Assembly: GCF_018502385.1 (NCBI RefSeq)
Contig: NZ_CP075523.1
Coordinates: 1,240,001 to 1,304,000 of the forward strand
Reading direction: 5' to 3'
DNA: 64,000 nt
From: Synechococcus sp. LA31
GTDB taxonomy: Bacteria; Cyanobacteriota; Cyanobacteriia; PCC-6307; Cyanobiaceae
Numbering within the stretch: the stretch's first letter is position 1; each line of letters begins with the position of its first letter. Positions 24,883 through 33,558 of this stretch are shown here, piece by piece. Under the pieces are notes generated by a model, which was given only the letters and a program-made list of their open reading frames with translations, was not told where the DNA came from and ran no database searches. Made by a program: the position numbers and the translations under genes.

Positions 24883-25674
24883 TTAAGGACCGATCGACGT
24901 AACCGCCCTGACGGGATCGGCAGAGTCCGAGTTAGCCGGGATCGTGTCGAGGCTGAAGCGATAGCCCTGCTGCCGCACCGTTTCAATGCCGCCGCCTTCG
25001 CCCAGGCCCGCCTGCTCGAGCTTGCGCCGCAGCGTGAGCACCTGGGTATCCACCGAGCGAGGCCCGCCGCTGAACGGCGGCCAGGCCATGCGCAAGAGCT
25101 CGCTGCGGTTGCGCACCACCCCAGGCGGCATCAGCAAGGCACACAACAAGGCAAATTCCCGCGGGCTCAGCTCCACCGGCTGATCACGCAGGGTTACCTG
25201 GCGCAGCAGCAAATGCACCTCCAGTGGCCCCACGCACACACGCTCCTGCAGGCCGCTGCGGCTGCGGCGCAGCAACGAACGGCTACGCGCTGCCAACTCC
25301 TCCAGGCCAAAGGGCTTGCGCAGCACCTCATCGGCGCCGGCATCGAGCAACGCCACCACGGGCTCCGAGCCGGTGCGGGCCGTGAGCACCATCACCGGGC
25401 AGCGCAGCTGGGCTGCCAATTTCAAAGCGCTGGTTTCTTCCAGCAGTTCTGCGGCCACGAGCAGATCCGGGGTGAGCTCATCGCAGAGGGCCACCGCTTC
25501 AGCCGCCGTGGCCACCGCCGCGGCCAGATACCCGTCTTGACGCAAACGTTGCGCCAACACCGTGCGCAGCGTGGGGTGGGGATCCACCACAAGCACGCGT
25601 TTCAACGAACTCTCAGCTCCAGCGGGGGAACTGGTTGTGGAGCCGACAGCGGAGGAATCCACCTGCTTCTCCAT
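24883..25674 (-). CDS. OmpR/PhoB-type response regulator with atypical receiver
   Basis: 263 residues. A receiver domain (about 25-138) precedes a winged-helix DNA-binding domain (about 147-240: VELSPREFALLCALL, RSVDTQVLTLRRKLE, IETVRQQGYRF). In the receiver the acidic pair is reduced to D31 followed by Pro, and the phospho-acceptor position is Glu76 (PDLLVAAELLEE, where DLxLxD is usual); T98 and K120 are kept. Such a Glu may mimic constant phosphorylation, so the protein may act without a kinase. No kinase gene is adjacent. It is transcribed with the receptor-like channel gene downstream. Divergent from the small gene at 25756. Confidence 0.85.
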   Translation of the reverse strand: MEKQVDSSAVGSTTSSPAGAESSLKRVLVVDPHPTLRTVLAQRLRQDGYLAAAVATAAEAVALCDELTPDLLVAAELLEETSALKLAAQLRCPVMVLTARTGSEPVVALLDAGADEVLRKPFGLEELAARSRSLLRRSRSGLQERVCVGPLEVHLLLRQVTLRDQPVELSPREFALLCALLMPPGVVRNRSELLRMAWPPFSGGPRSVDTQVLTLRRKLEQAGLGEGGGIETVRQQGYRFSLDTIPANSDSADPVRAVTSIGP

Positions 25675-25755
25675 GATTCTGTCTACGCTATCGCTGATTC
25701 CAAGGTCAGAGTGGTATCAGGCGATGCCTTGCCAGCTGTCCCACCCGGTCCGGCC

Positions 25756-26022
25756 ATGACCGCCCTGCAACATCCCGACGCGATCCGCCACTTCCAGTCG
25801 CTGTGCGACGCCTGCCAATCGCTGGCAAGCCGCTACCACAGCCCCGCCGAGATGCGTCTCTACGCCGATGGGTACCTGCACGCCTTGCGCAAAACGGCCG
25901 TGCTCGACGCACTCACCCAACGCCGCCTCGAGGAGCTGGTCGACCGCTGGATCATGGATCCGTCCAGCTTCATCGGCCCCGGCGATGACATGAGCACCCT
26001 CTACGAAACGGGCCGGAACTGA
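25756..26022 (+). CDS. Small conserved cyanobacterial protein (possibly DUF6761)
   Basis: 88 residues (MTALQHPDAIRHFQSLCDACQSLASRYHSPAEMRLYADGYLHALRKTAVLDALTQRRLEELVDRWIMDPSSFIGPGDD...). All-helical, no membrane segment; the WIMDPSSFIGPGDD end is distinctive. I recall similar short proteins across cyanobacteria grouped as a domain of unknown function, but cannot confirm the number here. The start chosen is the ATG right after the divergent regulator's promoter region; the upstream open frame is only a shadow of the regulator and channel genes. Confidence 0.75.
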   Translation: MTALQHPDAIRHFQSLCDACQSLASRYHSPAEMRLYADGYLHALRKTAVLDALTQRRLEELVDRWIMDPSSFIGPGDDMSTLYETGRN

Positions 26023-26043
26023 GCCGGCCCTACCCGCCGCTGA

Positions 26044-26364
26044 TCAGGCCAGGGCCACCGCCAGCTTTTCGCGCAGCTCGCCGGAGTTGTACATCTCAAT
26101 CAGAATGTCGGATCCGCCCATAAATTCCCCGTTCACGTACACCTGGGGGATGGTGGGCCACTCGGAAAACTCCTTGATGCCCTGACGCACCTCCATATCG
26201 GACAGCACGTCGAAGGTTTCGAAGGCCACTCCCAAGGAGTTGAGGATCTGCACCACGTTGTTGCTGAAACCGCACTGGGGCATCAGCTTGTTGCCCTTCA
26301 TGAACACGAACACCGGGCTGGTGCTGATCAGCTGTTCGATGCGTTGCTTGGTGGAGGCGTCCAT
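26044..26364 (-). CDS. grxD: Monothiol glutaredoxin, Grx4/CGFS type
   Basis: 106 residues, the normal size of the family. The active-site motif CGFS is at residues 31-34 ([11 protein letters not shown]), with [19 protein letters not shown] later providing the glutathione-binding cis-Pro and GG motifs. CGFS glutaredoxins carry a 2Fe-2S cluster between two subunits or with BolA and deliver clusters or sense iron. Here the bolA-type gene lies directly upstream, three bases before this start, so the known protein pair is encoded as an operon. Confidence 0.93.
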   Translation of the reverse strand: MDASTKQRIEQLISTSPVFVFMKGNKLMPQCGFSNNVVQILNSLGVAFETFDVLSDMEVRQGIKEFSEWPTIPQVYVNGEFMGGSDILIEMYNSGELREKLAVALA

Positions 26365-26367
26365 GGA

Positions 26368-26604
26368 TCAGGCGGTGGGGGTGGAGGTCTGCAGAGCCAA
26401 GGCGTGAATGGCCTCGCTGGCCAATTCGCTGCGCAGGGCTCCGTACACCAACTGGTGTTGCTTCACGCGGCTCAGGCCGTCGAAGGCGGTGGAAACCACC
26501 GTCACCTGCAGGTGATCGCCGCCGCCAGTGAGGTCTTCCACCTCAACGCGGGCATCGGGCAGAGCCTGGGTGATGGCGGCTCTCACTTGGTCGGGATGGA
26601 CCAT
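26368..26604 (-). CDS. BolA-family protein, partner of CGFS glutaredoxin
   Basis: 78 residues from ATG 26604 ([76 protein letters not shown]). The class-II KH-like fold is shown by [14 protein letters not shown], then [13 protein letters not shown] and the conserved IHALAL end with the invariant His. The open frame to 26703 upstream is not likely used. BolA binds 2Fe-2S clusters jointly with CGFS glutaredoxin; the next gene encodes that partner. Confidence 0.92.
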   Translation of the reverse strand: MVHPDQVRAAITQALPDARVEVEDLTGGGDHLQVTVVSTAFDGLSRVKQHQLVYGALRSELASEAIHALALQTSTPTA

Positions 26605-26653
26605 CGCTAGGAGAGTCGAGAAGCGGGATGAGTGGCGAATGTAAGCGCCGCGA

Positions 26654-27190
26654 TCACTGGGCTGCCGGAGCAGCGGTGGCGGTGGTGTAAGGCGTAGCCA
26701 CAAAGCCCAGCTCCAGCAGGCTCTGGTAAGCCTTTTGGCCCTGGGGGCTGGTGGGCGACATGCGCTGCACCACCCGCACCAGCAGGGGCACCGCCACCTG
26801 GGGCTGGTTCATGCGGCGCAGCAGGGCCGCCAGGCGCAGCTCGATGTTGGCCTGCAGTTCGGTGGCCTCACGGCCCTTCTGATCCATCTCCCGCGGAATG
26901 CGGGCATCGAGGCCGCGGAAGGCACCGGAGAGGCCGCGGTAGGCGGTCACCAGATAGCTGGCGGCCTCCAGGGCCTGGTCGTAATCAGCCTTGGCTTCAT
27001 TCAGCTTGCCGGCAGAGGCGGCGGCATCGCCCTGGGCCACCTTGGCCTGCACCGAGGCCAGGTTCAGACCAGAGCTGGTTGACTCCAAAACCTTCTGCGG
27101 TTCCTGCTGGCCATGGGCCGGCAGCTGAGCCAGGCTGGGGGTCACCAGCGCCAGGGCGCTGAGGGCGAGAGCGGCGATCGGCCGGCGCAC
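26654..27190 (-). CDS. Exported TPR-like protein, unknown role
   Basis: 178 residues. Signal peptide [21 protein letters not shown]. The mature part is helical, with TPR-like spacing ([45 protein letters not shown]...[54 protein letters not shown]). Likely a periplasmic or thylakoid-lumen scaffold protein. It ends in an alanine/threonine-rich tail. Co-directional with bolA-grxD, 49 bases upstream of bolA. Function unknown. Confidence 0.72.
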   Translation of the reverse strand: MRRPIAALALSALALVTPSLAQLPAHGQQEPQKVLESTSSGLNLASVQAKVAQGDAAASAGKLNEAKADYDQALEAASYLVTAYRGLSGAFRGLDARIPREMDQKGREATELQANIELRLAALLRRMNQPQVAVPLLVRVVQRMSPTSPQGQKAYQSLLELGFVATPYTTATAAPAAQ

Positions 27191-27199
27191 GGCAACAAG

Positions 27200-28054
27200 T
27201 CAGACGTTGGAAAACTCTACGGGCGTTGCAAAGCCACCTTCTGTGGCGCTGCGGCCCACAGCCTCCAGAGCCTGCCGCTCAGCCGCGGCCATGGCCGCCG
27301 CCAACTGATCACTGAAGCGCCGCGCGGCCTCCCGCCCATGGCCCGTCACCGTGAGCGGCGGACCGAAAGCCAGCGCCGCCGCATCACCAAAGCGGGGGGT
27401 GGCGCGCCCGTAGGCGATGCCGATGGGCAACACCGGCACCGAAAGCCCATGGGCTGAAGCCAGCAAGGCCAAGCGCGACAGTCCCTGCATCAGGCGGATC
27501 GGGCCCGGCTCGCGCATGATCCGCCCCTCCGGGAACACCACCAGCTGTTGGCCGGCCTCAAGCAGATCCACGGCGTAGCGAAGGCTGGCGGTTTGCGGCT
27601 TGAGCTGGTTCACCGGGAAGCACCCCAGCCGGTGCAGAAACCAGCCCTGCAGCCCCTTCATCTCATCGAGGGTCACCATGAAACGGCAGTCGCGTCCGGT
27701 GACGCGGCGGCCGGCCGCATAGGGGAGCAACAGCGCATCCCAGCGAGCCCGATGGGTGGGGGCCATCAGCACTGCACCGCTCTTGGGCAGGTGCTCCGCA
27801 CCGATCACCCGCAGATGCCCGAAGAAGCCCTTCAAGGCCAGATCCTGGGTCAACACCATCGCCAGCGGCGACAGCCAGGGGCTGACGCCGTTGCACAGGC
27901 TCTGCTCGCGCTTGCTCAGCTGTCTGGACGCCGTCGCCACCCCTCTCGCTGCCTGGTCTGCATCCAACGATTTCAACGTAGGGGCTGACCTGCAGCCATG
28001 CCGCAGCCGACAGGCACTTCCACCTTCGGCTGCTGCTGCCGCAGCCCCATCCAT
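27200..28054 (-). CDS. PlsC-type 1-acyl-glycerol-3-phosphate acyltransferase
   Basis: Lysophospholipid acyltransferase fold: the HX4D motif is [11 protein letters not shown], followed by a hydrophobic/basic stretch and [13 protein letters not shown], the substrate-binding EGR motif. Such enzymes add the second acyl chain to make phosphatidic acid at the membrane. The start is uncertain: ATG 28054 is given, but the first ~60 residues are low-complexity (AAAAAAEGG...) and only 28 bases would separate it from the divergent pdxJ, so a later GTG or TTG start is possible. Its stop is ten bases upstream of the next gene on the same strand. Confidence 0.78.
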   Translation of the reverse strand: MDGAAAAAAEGGSACRLRHGCRSAPTLKSLDADQAARGVATASRQLSKREQSLCNGVSPWLSPLAMVLTQDLALKGFFGHLRVIGAEHLPKSGAVLMAPTHRARWDALLLPYAAGRRVTGRDCRFMVTLDEMKGLQGWFLHRLGCFPVNQLKPQTASLRYAVDLLEAGQQLVVFPEGRIMREPGPIRLMQGLSRLALLASAHGLSVPVLPIGIAYGRATPRFGDAAALAFGPPLTVTGHGREAARRFSDQLAAAMAAAERQALEAVGRSATEGGFATPVEFSNV

Positions 28055-28082
28055 AGGATCCGCCCAGACGCCCCCCGATGCC

Positions 28083-28832
28083 ATGGCCAGCCTTGGCGTG
28101 AACATCGATCACATCGCCAACGTGCGCCAGGCCCGCCGCACCGTGGAGCCCGATCCCGTGAGCTACGCCCTGCTGGCGGAGCTGGGCGGCGCCGATGGCA
28201 TCACCGTGCACCTGCGCGAAGACCGCCGCCATATTCACGACCGCGATGTGGAGCTGCTGCGCCAGGTGGTGCGCAGCCGCCTCAACCTGGAAATGGCCGC
28301 CACGCCTGAGATGGAGGCGATCGCCCTGCGCATCAAGCCCGACATGGTGACCCTCGTGCCCGAGAAGCGCGAAGAGGTGACCACCGAAGGCGGCCTGGAT
28401 GTGGCCGGCCAGCTGGAGCCCATCCAGGGCCTGGTGGGCCGCCTGCAGGAGGCCGGCATCGGCGTGAGCTTGTTTGTGGATGCCGATCCGGGCCAGCTCG
28501 AGGCCTGCCGCGCCACCGGCGCCCGCTGGGTGGAGCTGCACACCGGCACCTACGCCGAGGCCGATTGGCAGCAACAACCCCTGGAGCTGGCGCGCCTCAC
28601 CGAGGGCAGCTTCATCGCCCGCAGCCTCGGCCTGCGCGTGAACGCCGGCCATGGCCTCACGTATCAAAACGTGGAGCCAGTGGCGGCGATTGAGGGGATG
28701 GAGGAGCTCAACATCGGCCACACGATCGTGGCCCGCGCCCTGGCGGTGGGCCTGGAGGAGGCGGTGCGGCAGATGAAGGCTTTAGTTCAGAATCCCCGCC
28801 GGGAACCCCTGTTCGGCAGCACCAGTTCATGA
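28083..28832 (+). CDS. pdxJ: Pyridoxine 5'-phosphate synthase
   Basis: 249 residues, the usual length. PdxJ condenses 1-deoxyxylulose 5-phosphate with 3-amino-2-oxopropyl phosphate to pyridoxine 5'-phosphate, the last ring-forming step of the DXP-dependent vitamin B6 pathway. Seen: [16 protein letters not shown] at the start, [54 protein letters not shown] and [14 protein letters not shown], all hallmarks. ATG 28083 gives the standard N-terminus. Its stop overlaps the ycf54 start (ATGA). Confidence 0.96.
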   Translation: MASLGVNIDHIANVRQARRTVEPDPVSYALLAELGGADGITVHLREDRRHIHDRDVELLRQVVRSRLNLEMAATPEMEAIALRIKPDMVTLVPEKREEVTTEGGLDVAGQLEPIQGLVGRLQEAGIGVSLFVDADPGQLEACRATGARWVELHTGTYAEADWQQQPLELARLTEGSFIARSLGLRVNAGHGLTYQNVEPVAAIEGMEELNIGHTIVARALAVGLEEAVRQMKALVQNPRREPLFGSTSS

Positions 28833-29149
28833 CCCACTACCACTTTGTGGCCGCCAGCGAGACCTTCCTCACCGTGGAGGAGCCCCTCGATGAGGTGCTG
28901 CGCGAGCGGGTGCGCAACTACGGCGAACAGGGCAAGGAGATCGACTTCTGGCTGGTGAAGCGCCCCGCCTTCCTGCAGGCTCCGGAGCTCAAAGCCATCG
29001 CCGATCAGATCCCGCAACCCGCCGCGGCCGTGGTGTCCACCGACGCCAAATTCATCGAGTTCATGAAGCTGCGCCTGGAGTTCGTGGCCAAGGGCAGCTT
29101 CGAAGCACCCACCGCGTCGATCCCCGACGCCCTGGCCAGCGCCGCCTAG
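28829..29149 (+). CDS. ycf54: Ycf54, Mg-protoporphyrin IX monomethyl ester cyclase subunit
   Basis: 106 residues. The sequence [51 protein letters not shown] and [25 protein letters not shown] is characteristic of Ycf54, a small protein of cyanobacteria and chloroplasts that is required for the aerobic cyclase forming ring E of chlorophyll. Translation is probably coupled to pdxJ through the four-base overlap. Pairing with pdxJ has no obvious functional logic. Confidence 0.93.
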   Translation: MTHYHFVAASETFLTVEEPLDEVLRERVRNYGEQGKEIDFWLVKRPAFLQAPELKAIADQIPQPAAAVVSTDAKFIEFMKLRLEFVAKGSFEAPTASIPDALASAA

Positions 29150-29167
29150 GCGCCAGGCAGGGCAGCG

Positions 29168-29524
29168 TCAGAAGAGCCCGAGGAATTTCTTACGCGCGGG
29201 CTCGGTGGTGGCCTCGGCGGCAGCGGGGCGGCCCTGATCGCCGTCCTGCTGGTAGCGGGGTTTGGCATCACCGATGGTGAGCAGCGCTTCTTTGTTTTTC
29301 CACCAAACCCAATCGCGGATCGGTGGGGTGCGCACCAGCTCGGCCCGGGTGAGGCCCAGCCCCAGCTTGCGCGAGGCATCCAGCAGCACCTCCACCATCT
29401 GATCGCCGTTGCTGCAATTCGCCAGCGCTTCGTTGGTGCGTTTGGCTCCATCGAGCGCCTTCACCAGGATCGAAACCCGCTGCCCCACCGAAAGCGTGCG
29501 GGGATCCGTGGGCTGGCTCTCCAT
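29168..29524 (-). CDS. Unknown protein, weakly Nif11-like
   Basis: 118 residues. The middle (ALANCSNGDQMVEVLLDASRKLGLGLTRAELVRTPPIRDWVWWKNKEALLTIG) has the helix-turn-helix rhythm and LGLGLTRAEL motif reminiscent of Nif11 domains, but the match is weak. The N-terminus (TLSVGQRVSILVKALDGAKRTNEALA) is helical and the C-terminus is disordered, ending ARKKFLGLF. No double-glycine leader motif and no peptide-modifying enzyme nearby, so a natural-product precursor role is unlikely. Convergent with ycf54, 18 bases apart. Confidence 0.65.
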   Translation of the reverse strand: MESQPTDPRTLSVGQRVSILVKALDGAKRTNEALANCSNGDQMVEVLLDASRKLGLGLTRAELVRTPPIRDWVWWKNKEALLTIGDAKPRYQQDGDQGRPAAAEATTEPARKKFLGLF

Positions 29525-29616
29525 CAGCGCTGGGGCGGTTAAGGGCAGGTTAGTGGCGGTGCGGGGATGACAGATCCACCACCGGGTGGCAAGACTGGAT
29601 GCAACGCGCCGTCAAC

Positions 29617-30294
29617 ATGACGCCCTCCCAGCGCCGACCACGCCATTGGGTGATCGGCGACGTTCATGGCTGCGCCGAAGCGCTCGAGCAGCTGTTGCTG
29701 CGGCTTCCCACTGGCGATCGCCTGATCTTCTGCGGCGATGCGATCAACCGCGGGCCGGGCATCGAAGCCAGCATGGAACGCATCTGGCAGCTGGTGGAGA
29801 GCGGCCGTGCCGTGTGGCTACGAGGCAACCACGAACAAGATCTGATCAGTGGGCTGCAACGCGGCAGCTGGCAGGCCGAACGCCGCCTGGCGGGCTGCGA
29901 CACCTACCGCCAGCTGGGCGAACAGCGCTGCCGCCAGTGGCTGGAGCGGCTGCAGCATCTACCGCTCGCCTACTGGGGTGAGGGCTGGGTGGCCACCCAC
30001 GCCGGCTTCGACACCCAAACCTGGCAACCAGACCTGCGGGTGCGGCTGGATTTCTGGCAGAACTACGACGGCCGCTTTGGCGATGTGGTGATCGGCCACA
30101 CCCCAGGCCCCCACGTGCGCCGCCTGCACCACATCGTGATGGTGGACACCGGCGCTTGCTACGGCGGCGATCTCAGCGCCTACTGCCCCGAAACCCAAGC
30201 GGTGATCGCCGTGGCCGGACTCCACAGCGAACAGGCCACAGCGCTGGCCGGGTTCCGCTCGAGCACACCGGAGCCGCTGGCCGCCCTGAGCTGA
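29617..30294 (+). CDS. Metallophosphoesterase (PPP-like phosphatase)
   Basis: About 225 residues from ATG 29617; ATG 29599 would add six. The calcineurin-type metal motifs are in order: GDVHG, GDAINRGPG, RGNHE, then ATHAGF and VIGHTP. These bind two metal ions in serine/threonine or diadenosine tetraphosphate phosphatases; the size agrees with PrpA/ApaH-like bacterial enzymes. The substrate is unknown. It is followed by recC after three bases, so it may head the recCBD operon. Confidence 0.88.
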   Translation: MTPSQRRPRHWVIGDVHGCAEALEQLLLRLPTGDRLIFCGDAINRGPGIEASMERIWQLVESGRAVWLRGNHEQDLISGLQRGSWQAERRLAGCDTYRQLGEQRCRQWLERLQHLPLAYWGEGWVATHAGFDTQTWQPDLRVRLDFWQNYDGRFGDVVIGHTPGPHVRRLHHIVMVDTGACYGGDLSAYCPETQAVIAVAGLHSEQATALAGFRSSTPEPLAALS

Positions 30295-30297
30295 GCC

Positions 30298-33200
30298 TTG
30301 CTCACCCTTTACCGCAGCAACCGGGCTGAACTGCTGGCGCAGCTGCTCGCCACCCAGCTGCGGCTCGAGCCCCCCGGGCCGCTCGAGCAGATCCAGGTGG
30401 TGGTGAACACCTGGCCCACCAGCCGCTGGCTGGGGGAGCAGATCGCCACCGGCAATGGCGCCGGCATCGCCGCCAACCTGCGCTTTCCCTTCCCCACCAG
30501 CCTGCTGCGCCAACAGGTGGAGCAATGGTTGGGCGAACAACCCGCCAGCCCAGGCCCCGATCCCTGGCGCGCGCAAAACCTGGTTTGGCCGCTGCTCGAG
30601 GAGCTACCGGCCTTGCTGCACCAGCCCGAAGCTGCACCGCTGGAGCGTTGGTTGCAGCAGCGCCAGGGCCACAGCCAACTGCGCCAGCTCGATCGCCCCC
30701 TGTGGCAGCTCAGCCGGGCGATCGCCGATGCCATCGACGATTACGCCCTCTACCGCCCCGCGATGCTCGAGGCCTGGCTGGACGGCCACGCCGTCGACGG
30801 CCGCGAGCAGCCCCTGGCAGCGGCGCTGCGCTGGCAGCCGCTGTTGGTCCAGCGATTGGCCGAGCGCCTGCCGGGGCAGCCCTTCGGCCTGCGGGCCCTA
30901 CAGCTGATCCGCCAGCTGCAGCAAGGCTGGCGGCCGGCCGCGGCCGCCGAGCAGCCCCTGCGCCTGTTTGGCCTGAGCAGTCTGGCTCCGGTGCAGGTGG
31001 AGCTGCTGCAAGCGATCTCGGCCTGCCAAGCCGTGGAGCTGTATCTGCTCACCCCCTGCCGCGACCTCTGGCAGCGCCGCGATAGCGCCGCCAGCCGCGA
31101 TCCCCTCAGCGCCGATTGGCTGCTGGAGGTGCCCGGCCTGGAGGCACGCTTCGGGCGCCTCGGCGCCGAGTTTCAGCAGTTGCTGGAGGGCAGTGGTGAA
31201 CACCAGCTAGGGCAGTGGCGTGAAGGGGATCTGTTCTTCGCGCCGGCCCAGGTGGCGGCCGAGCAGGGCCGCTCGCCCACCCTGCTCGAGCAGTTGCAGC
31301 AGCGGCTGGCCAGCGGCGCAGCCGATGGCGAGGGCGGCGAAGCGCTGCAGCTGATCCCCGGCGACAGCTCCCTCGAATTCCACGCCTGTCCGGGGCGTCT
31401 ACGCCAGCTGCAGGTGCTGCGCGATCGGCTGCTGCAACTGCTCGCCGCCGATCCCGAGCTCGAACCGCGTCACATCCTGGTGATGACACCCCAGGTGGAA
31501 GCCTTCGCCCCCCTGGTGGGTGCAGTGTTTGGCGACAGCGGCGCCACCGGCGTCTCCCTGCCCTGGCGCCTCACCGACCGCAGCCAACAGAGCGAAGCGG
31601 GCATCAGCCAGGGGCTGCTCGAGCTGTTGCAGCTCGGGGGTGAACGCTTCACCGCCACGGCGTTGGAGCGCCTGCTCGGCTGCGAAGCGTTGCTCACCGC
31701 CCAGGGCCTGGCCGCCGGTGACGCCGCCGCCATCAGCCGCGTGTTGCAGCAGGCGGGGTTCCGCTGGGGCCTCGATGGCAGCGATCGCAGCGGCGATGGT
31801 TGCCACAGCCTGGAGTGGGCGATCGATCGGCTGGTGCTCGGGCTGGTGCTGCCCGAGCTGCCTGGCCTGGCGCCGGGTGATTGCGCCCCCCTGGCGATGG
31901 AGGGCAGCCTGGAGCAACAGCAGCGCTGGATCGCCCTGTTGCGCAGCCTGTTGCGCTGGCTGCGCTGGCTGGGGCAGGCCCGCCCGCCAGCCCCCTGGGT
32001 GGAGGGGCTGCGGCCCCTGCTGGCCGACCTGTTCGGCGATGGCGGCGAGCGGGCCTGGGAACTGCAGAGCATCCATGCCGCCCTGGCGGATTGGAACAGC
32101 GTGGCCGCAGCGAGCAGCCTGCAGCTGGCGGCACCGGTGGTGGCCGAGCTGCTCGGGGAGCGGCTGAGCGAGGGCAGCGGTCGCTTTGGCCATCGCTCCG
32201 GCGCCCTCACCATCAGCGCGCTCGAGCCGATGCGTGCCATTCCCCACAAGGTGGTGGTGCTCCTCGGTCTTGATGCGGGGGCCTTCCCCCGCCAGCGCCA
32301 GCGGCCCGGCTTCCACCTGCTCGAGCAACAGCGCCAGCTGGGCGATCCGAGCACTGGCGATCAAGACCGCTACGTGCTGCTCGAGAGCCTGCTCTCGGCA
32401 CGCCAACACCTCCTGGTGAGCTGGAGCAACCGCGATGAGCGCACCGGTGAAGCGCTGGAGGCCTCCACCCCGGTGCGGCAATGGCTGGAGTGGCTGAGCC
32501 GTGAACTGCCGCAGCTGCCCCTGCGGGTGCACTGCGCCAATCCGCTCGAGCGCGCCAATTTCCTGCCCGCTCCGCCCTGGCCGCCCGCCAGCTGCGACCA
32601 GCGCCTCCTGCAGGCCCGCCAACAGCTGGAGCAGGGCCACAGCACACCAGCGGAGCGGGGCCTGGCCTTCAGCGCCGCGCCACTCGAGCCGCTGCAGGAG
32701 CCCCCCGCCAACGCGCAACAGGCCTGGAGCACGCTGCGCCACTGGCTGGAGCAACCGCAGCGGCGCTGGCTGGAGAGCCTGGGCCTGCGGCCCAGGGAAA
32801 TCGACCACCCAGTGCTCGATCGCGATGCCCTCGAGCTGCAGGAGCGCGAGCGGGCGGCCCTGCTGCGCGGCCAGCTCGATCCAATGCCCGAGGCCCTGCC
32901 CGATTGGCAGCTGCTGCAGCGGGGTACGGGGGTGCTGCCGCCCGAGGCGGCGGGTGAGCTGGAGGTGGCGCAGCTGCAGGGGCGCTGGCAATCCCTCAGC
33001 CACTGCCTCGAGCAGCTGGGCGCGCCGGAACGGCGACCCGCCAGCTGGGATGGGCTGGAGGCGGAGCTTGCCTGGCGCAGCCGCCAGGTGGTGCTGGTGC
33101 ACAGCGCCAAGCCGCGCACAGCGCAGCGGCTGGGGCTATGGCTGGAGCTGCTGTTGGCCTGCGCCGCCGGCCAGGCCCCGAGCGGCGCTGCCCTGGTGGG

Positions 33201-33558
33201 CCGCGATGGCCAGCGCTTTCGCGTGCTCGAGCGGATCGAGGCCCTGCCAGCCAGCGACGCTGCGCTGGTGCTCGAGCAGCTGCGCCAGTGGCAACTGCAA
33301 CACAGCCAGCGCTGTTGGCCCCTGCCACCTGAAACCGGCTGGGCCTACGCCGCCGCCACGGAGCCGCGCCGCTGGAGCGCCGCCCTCGCCGCCTGGGAGG
33401 GCAATGCGATGCTGCGCGGCGAACGCCGCGATCCGCTGCAAGCGGTGTGCTTTGGAGCGGATCGCCCCCTGGCGGAGCTGCTCACGGCCGAGCTGCAGGA
33501 GCTCGCCCTGCAGCTGCACAGCCCGTTGCTGCAGCGGCGCCAGGAGGTGAAGGCATGA
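30298..33558 (+). CDS. recC: Exodeoxyribonuclease V subunit gamma (RecC)
   Basis: 1086 residues starting at TTG 30298 (LTLYRSNRAELLAQLLATQL), where the motif YRSNR marks the normal N-terminus. RecC recognises Chi-type sites and splits the duplex within the RecBCD enzyme. Visible are the helicase-like relics HILVMTPQVEAFAPLVGAVFG, VSLPWRLTDRSQQ, the HKVVVLLGLDAGAFPRQ region and YVLLESLLSARQHLLVSWSNRDERTGE. Length matches the family. The stop overlaps recB by four bases. Order recC-recB-recD, without ptrA. Confidence 0.93.
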   Translation: MLTLYRSNRAELLAQLLATQLRLEPPGPLEQIQVVVNTWPTSRWLGEQIATGNGAGIAANLRFPFPTSLLRQQVEQWLGEQPASPGPDPWRAQNLVWPLLEELPALLHQPEAAPLERWLQQRQGHSQLRQLDRPLWQLSRAIADAIDDYALYRPAMLEAWLDGHAVDGREQPLAAALRWQPLLVQRLAERLPGQPFGLRALQLIRQLQQGWRPAAAAEQPLRLFGLSSLAPVQVELLQAISACQAVELYLLTPCRDLWQRRDSAASRDPLSADWLLEVPGLEARFGRLGAEFQQLLEGSGEHQLGQWREGDLFFAPAQVAAEQGRSPTLLEQLQQRLASGAADGEGGEALQLIPGDSSLEFHACPGRLRQLQVLRDRLLQLLAADPELEPRHILVMTPQVEAFAPLVGAVFGDSGATGVSLPWRLTDRSQQSEAGISQGLLELLQLGGERFTATALERLLGCEALLTAQGLAAGDAAAISRVLQQAGFRWGLDGSDRSGDGCHSLEWAIDRLVLGLVLPELPGLAPGDCAPLAMEGSLEQQQRWIALLRSLLRWLRWLGQARPPAPWVEGLRPLLADLFGDGGERAWELQSIHAALADWNSVAAASSLQLAAPVVAELLGERLSEGSGRFGHRSGALTISALEPMRAIPHKVVVLLGLDAGAFPRQRQRPGFHLLEQQRQLGDPSTGDQDRYVLLESLLSARQHLLVSWSNRDERTGEALEASTPVRQWLEWLSRELPQLPLRVHCANPLERANFLPAPPWPPASCDQRLLQARQQLEQGHSTPAERGLAFSAAPLEPLQEPPANAQQAWSTLRHWLEQPQRRWLESLGLRPREIDHPVLDRDALELQERERAALLRGQLDPMPEALPDWQLLQRGTGVLPPEAAGELEVAQLQGRWQSLSHCLEQLGAPERRPASWDGLEAELAWRSRQVVLVHSAKPRTAQRLGLWLELLLACAAGQAPSGAALVGRDGQRFRVLERIEALPASDAALVLEQLRQWQLQHSQRCWPLPPETGWAYAAATEPRRWSAALAAWEGNAMLRGERRDPLQAVCFGADRPLAELLTAELQELALQLHSPLLQRRQEVKA

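Noticed and set aside
24787-25755. Long plus-strand frame continuing upstream of the small gene at 25756
   Set aside because: This part is antisense to the response regulator and channel genes; the real protein starts at the ATG at 25756.
29168-29524. Nif11-type peptide precursor
   Set aside because: No double-glycine leader, no core peptide and no lanthipeptide or other modifying enzyme nearby; resemblance is weak.
31399-33102. 567-codon minus-strand frame inside recC
   Set aside because: Antisense shadow; His/Gln/Ala-rich translation typical of reversed high-GC codons.
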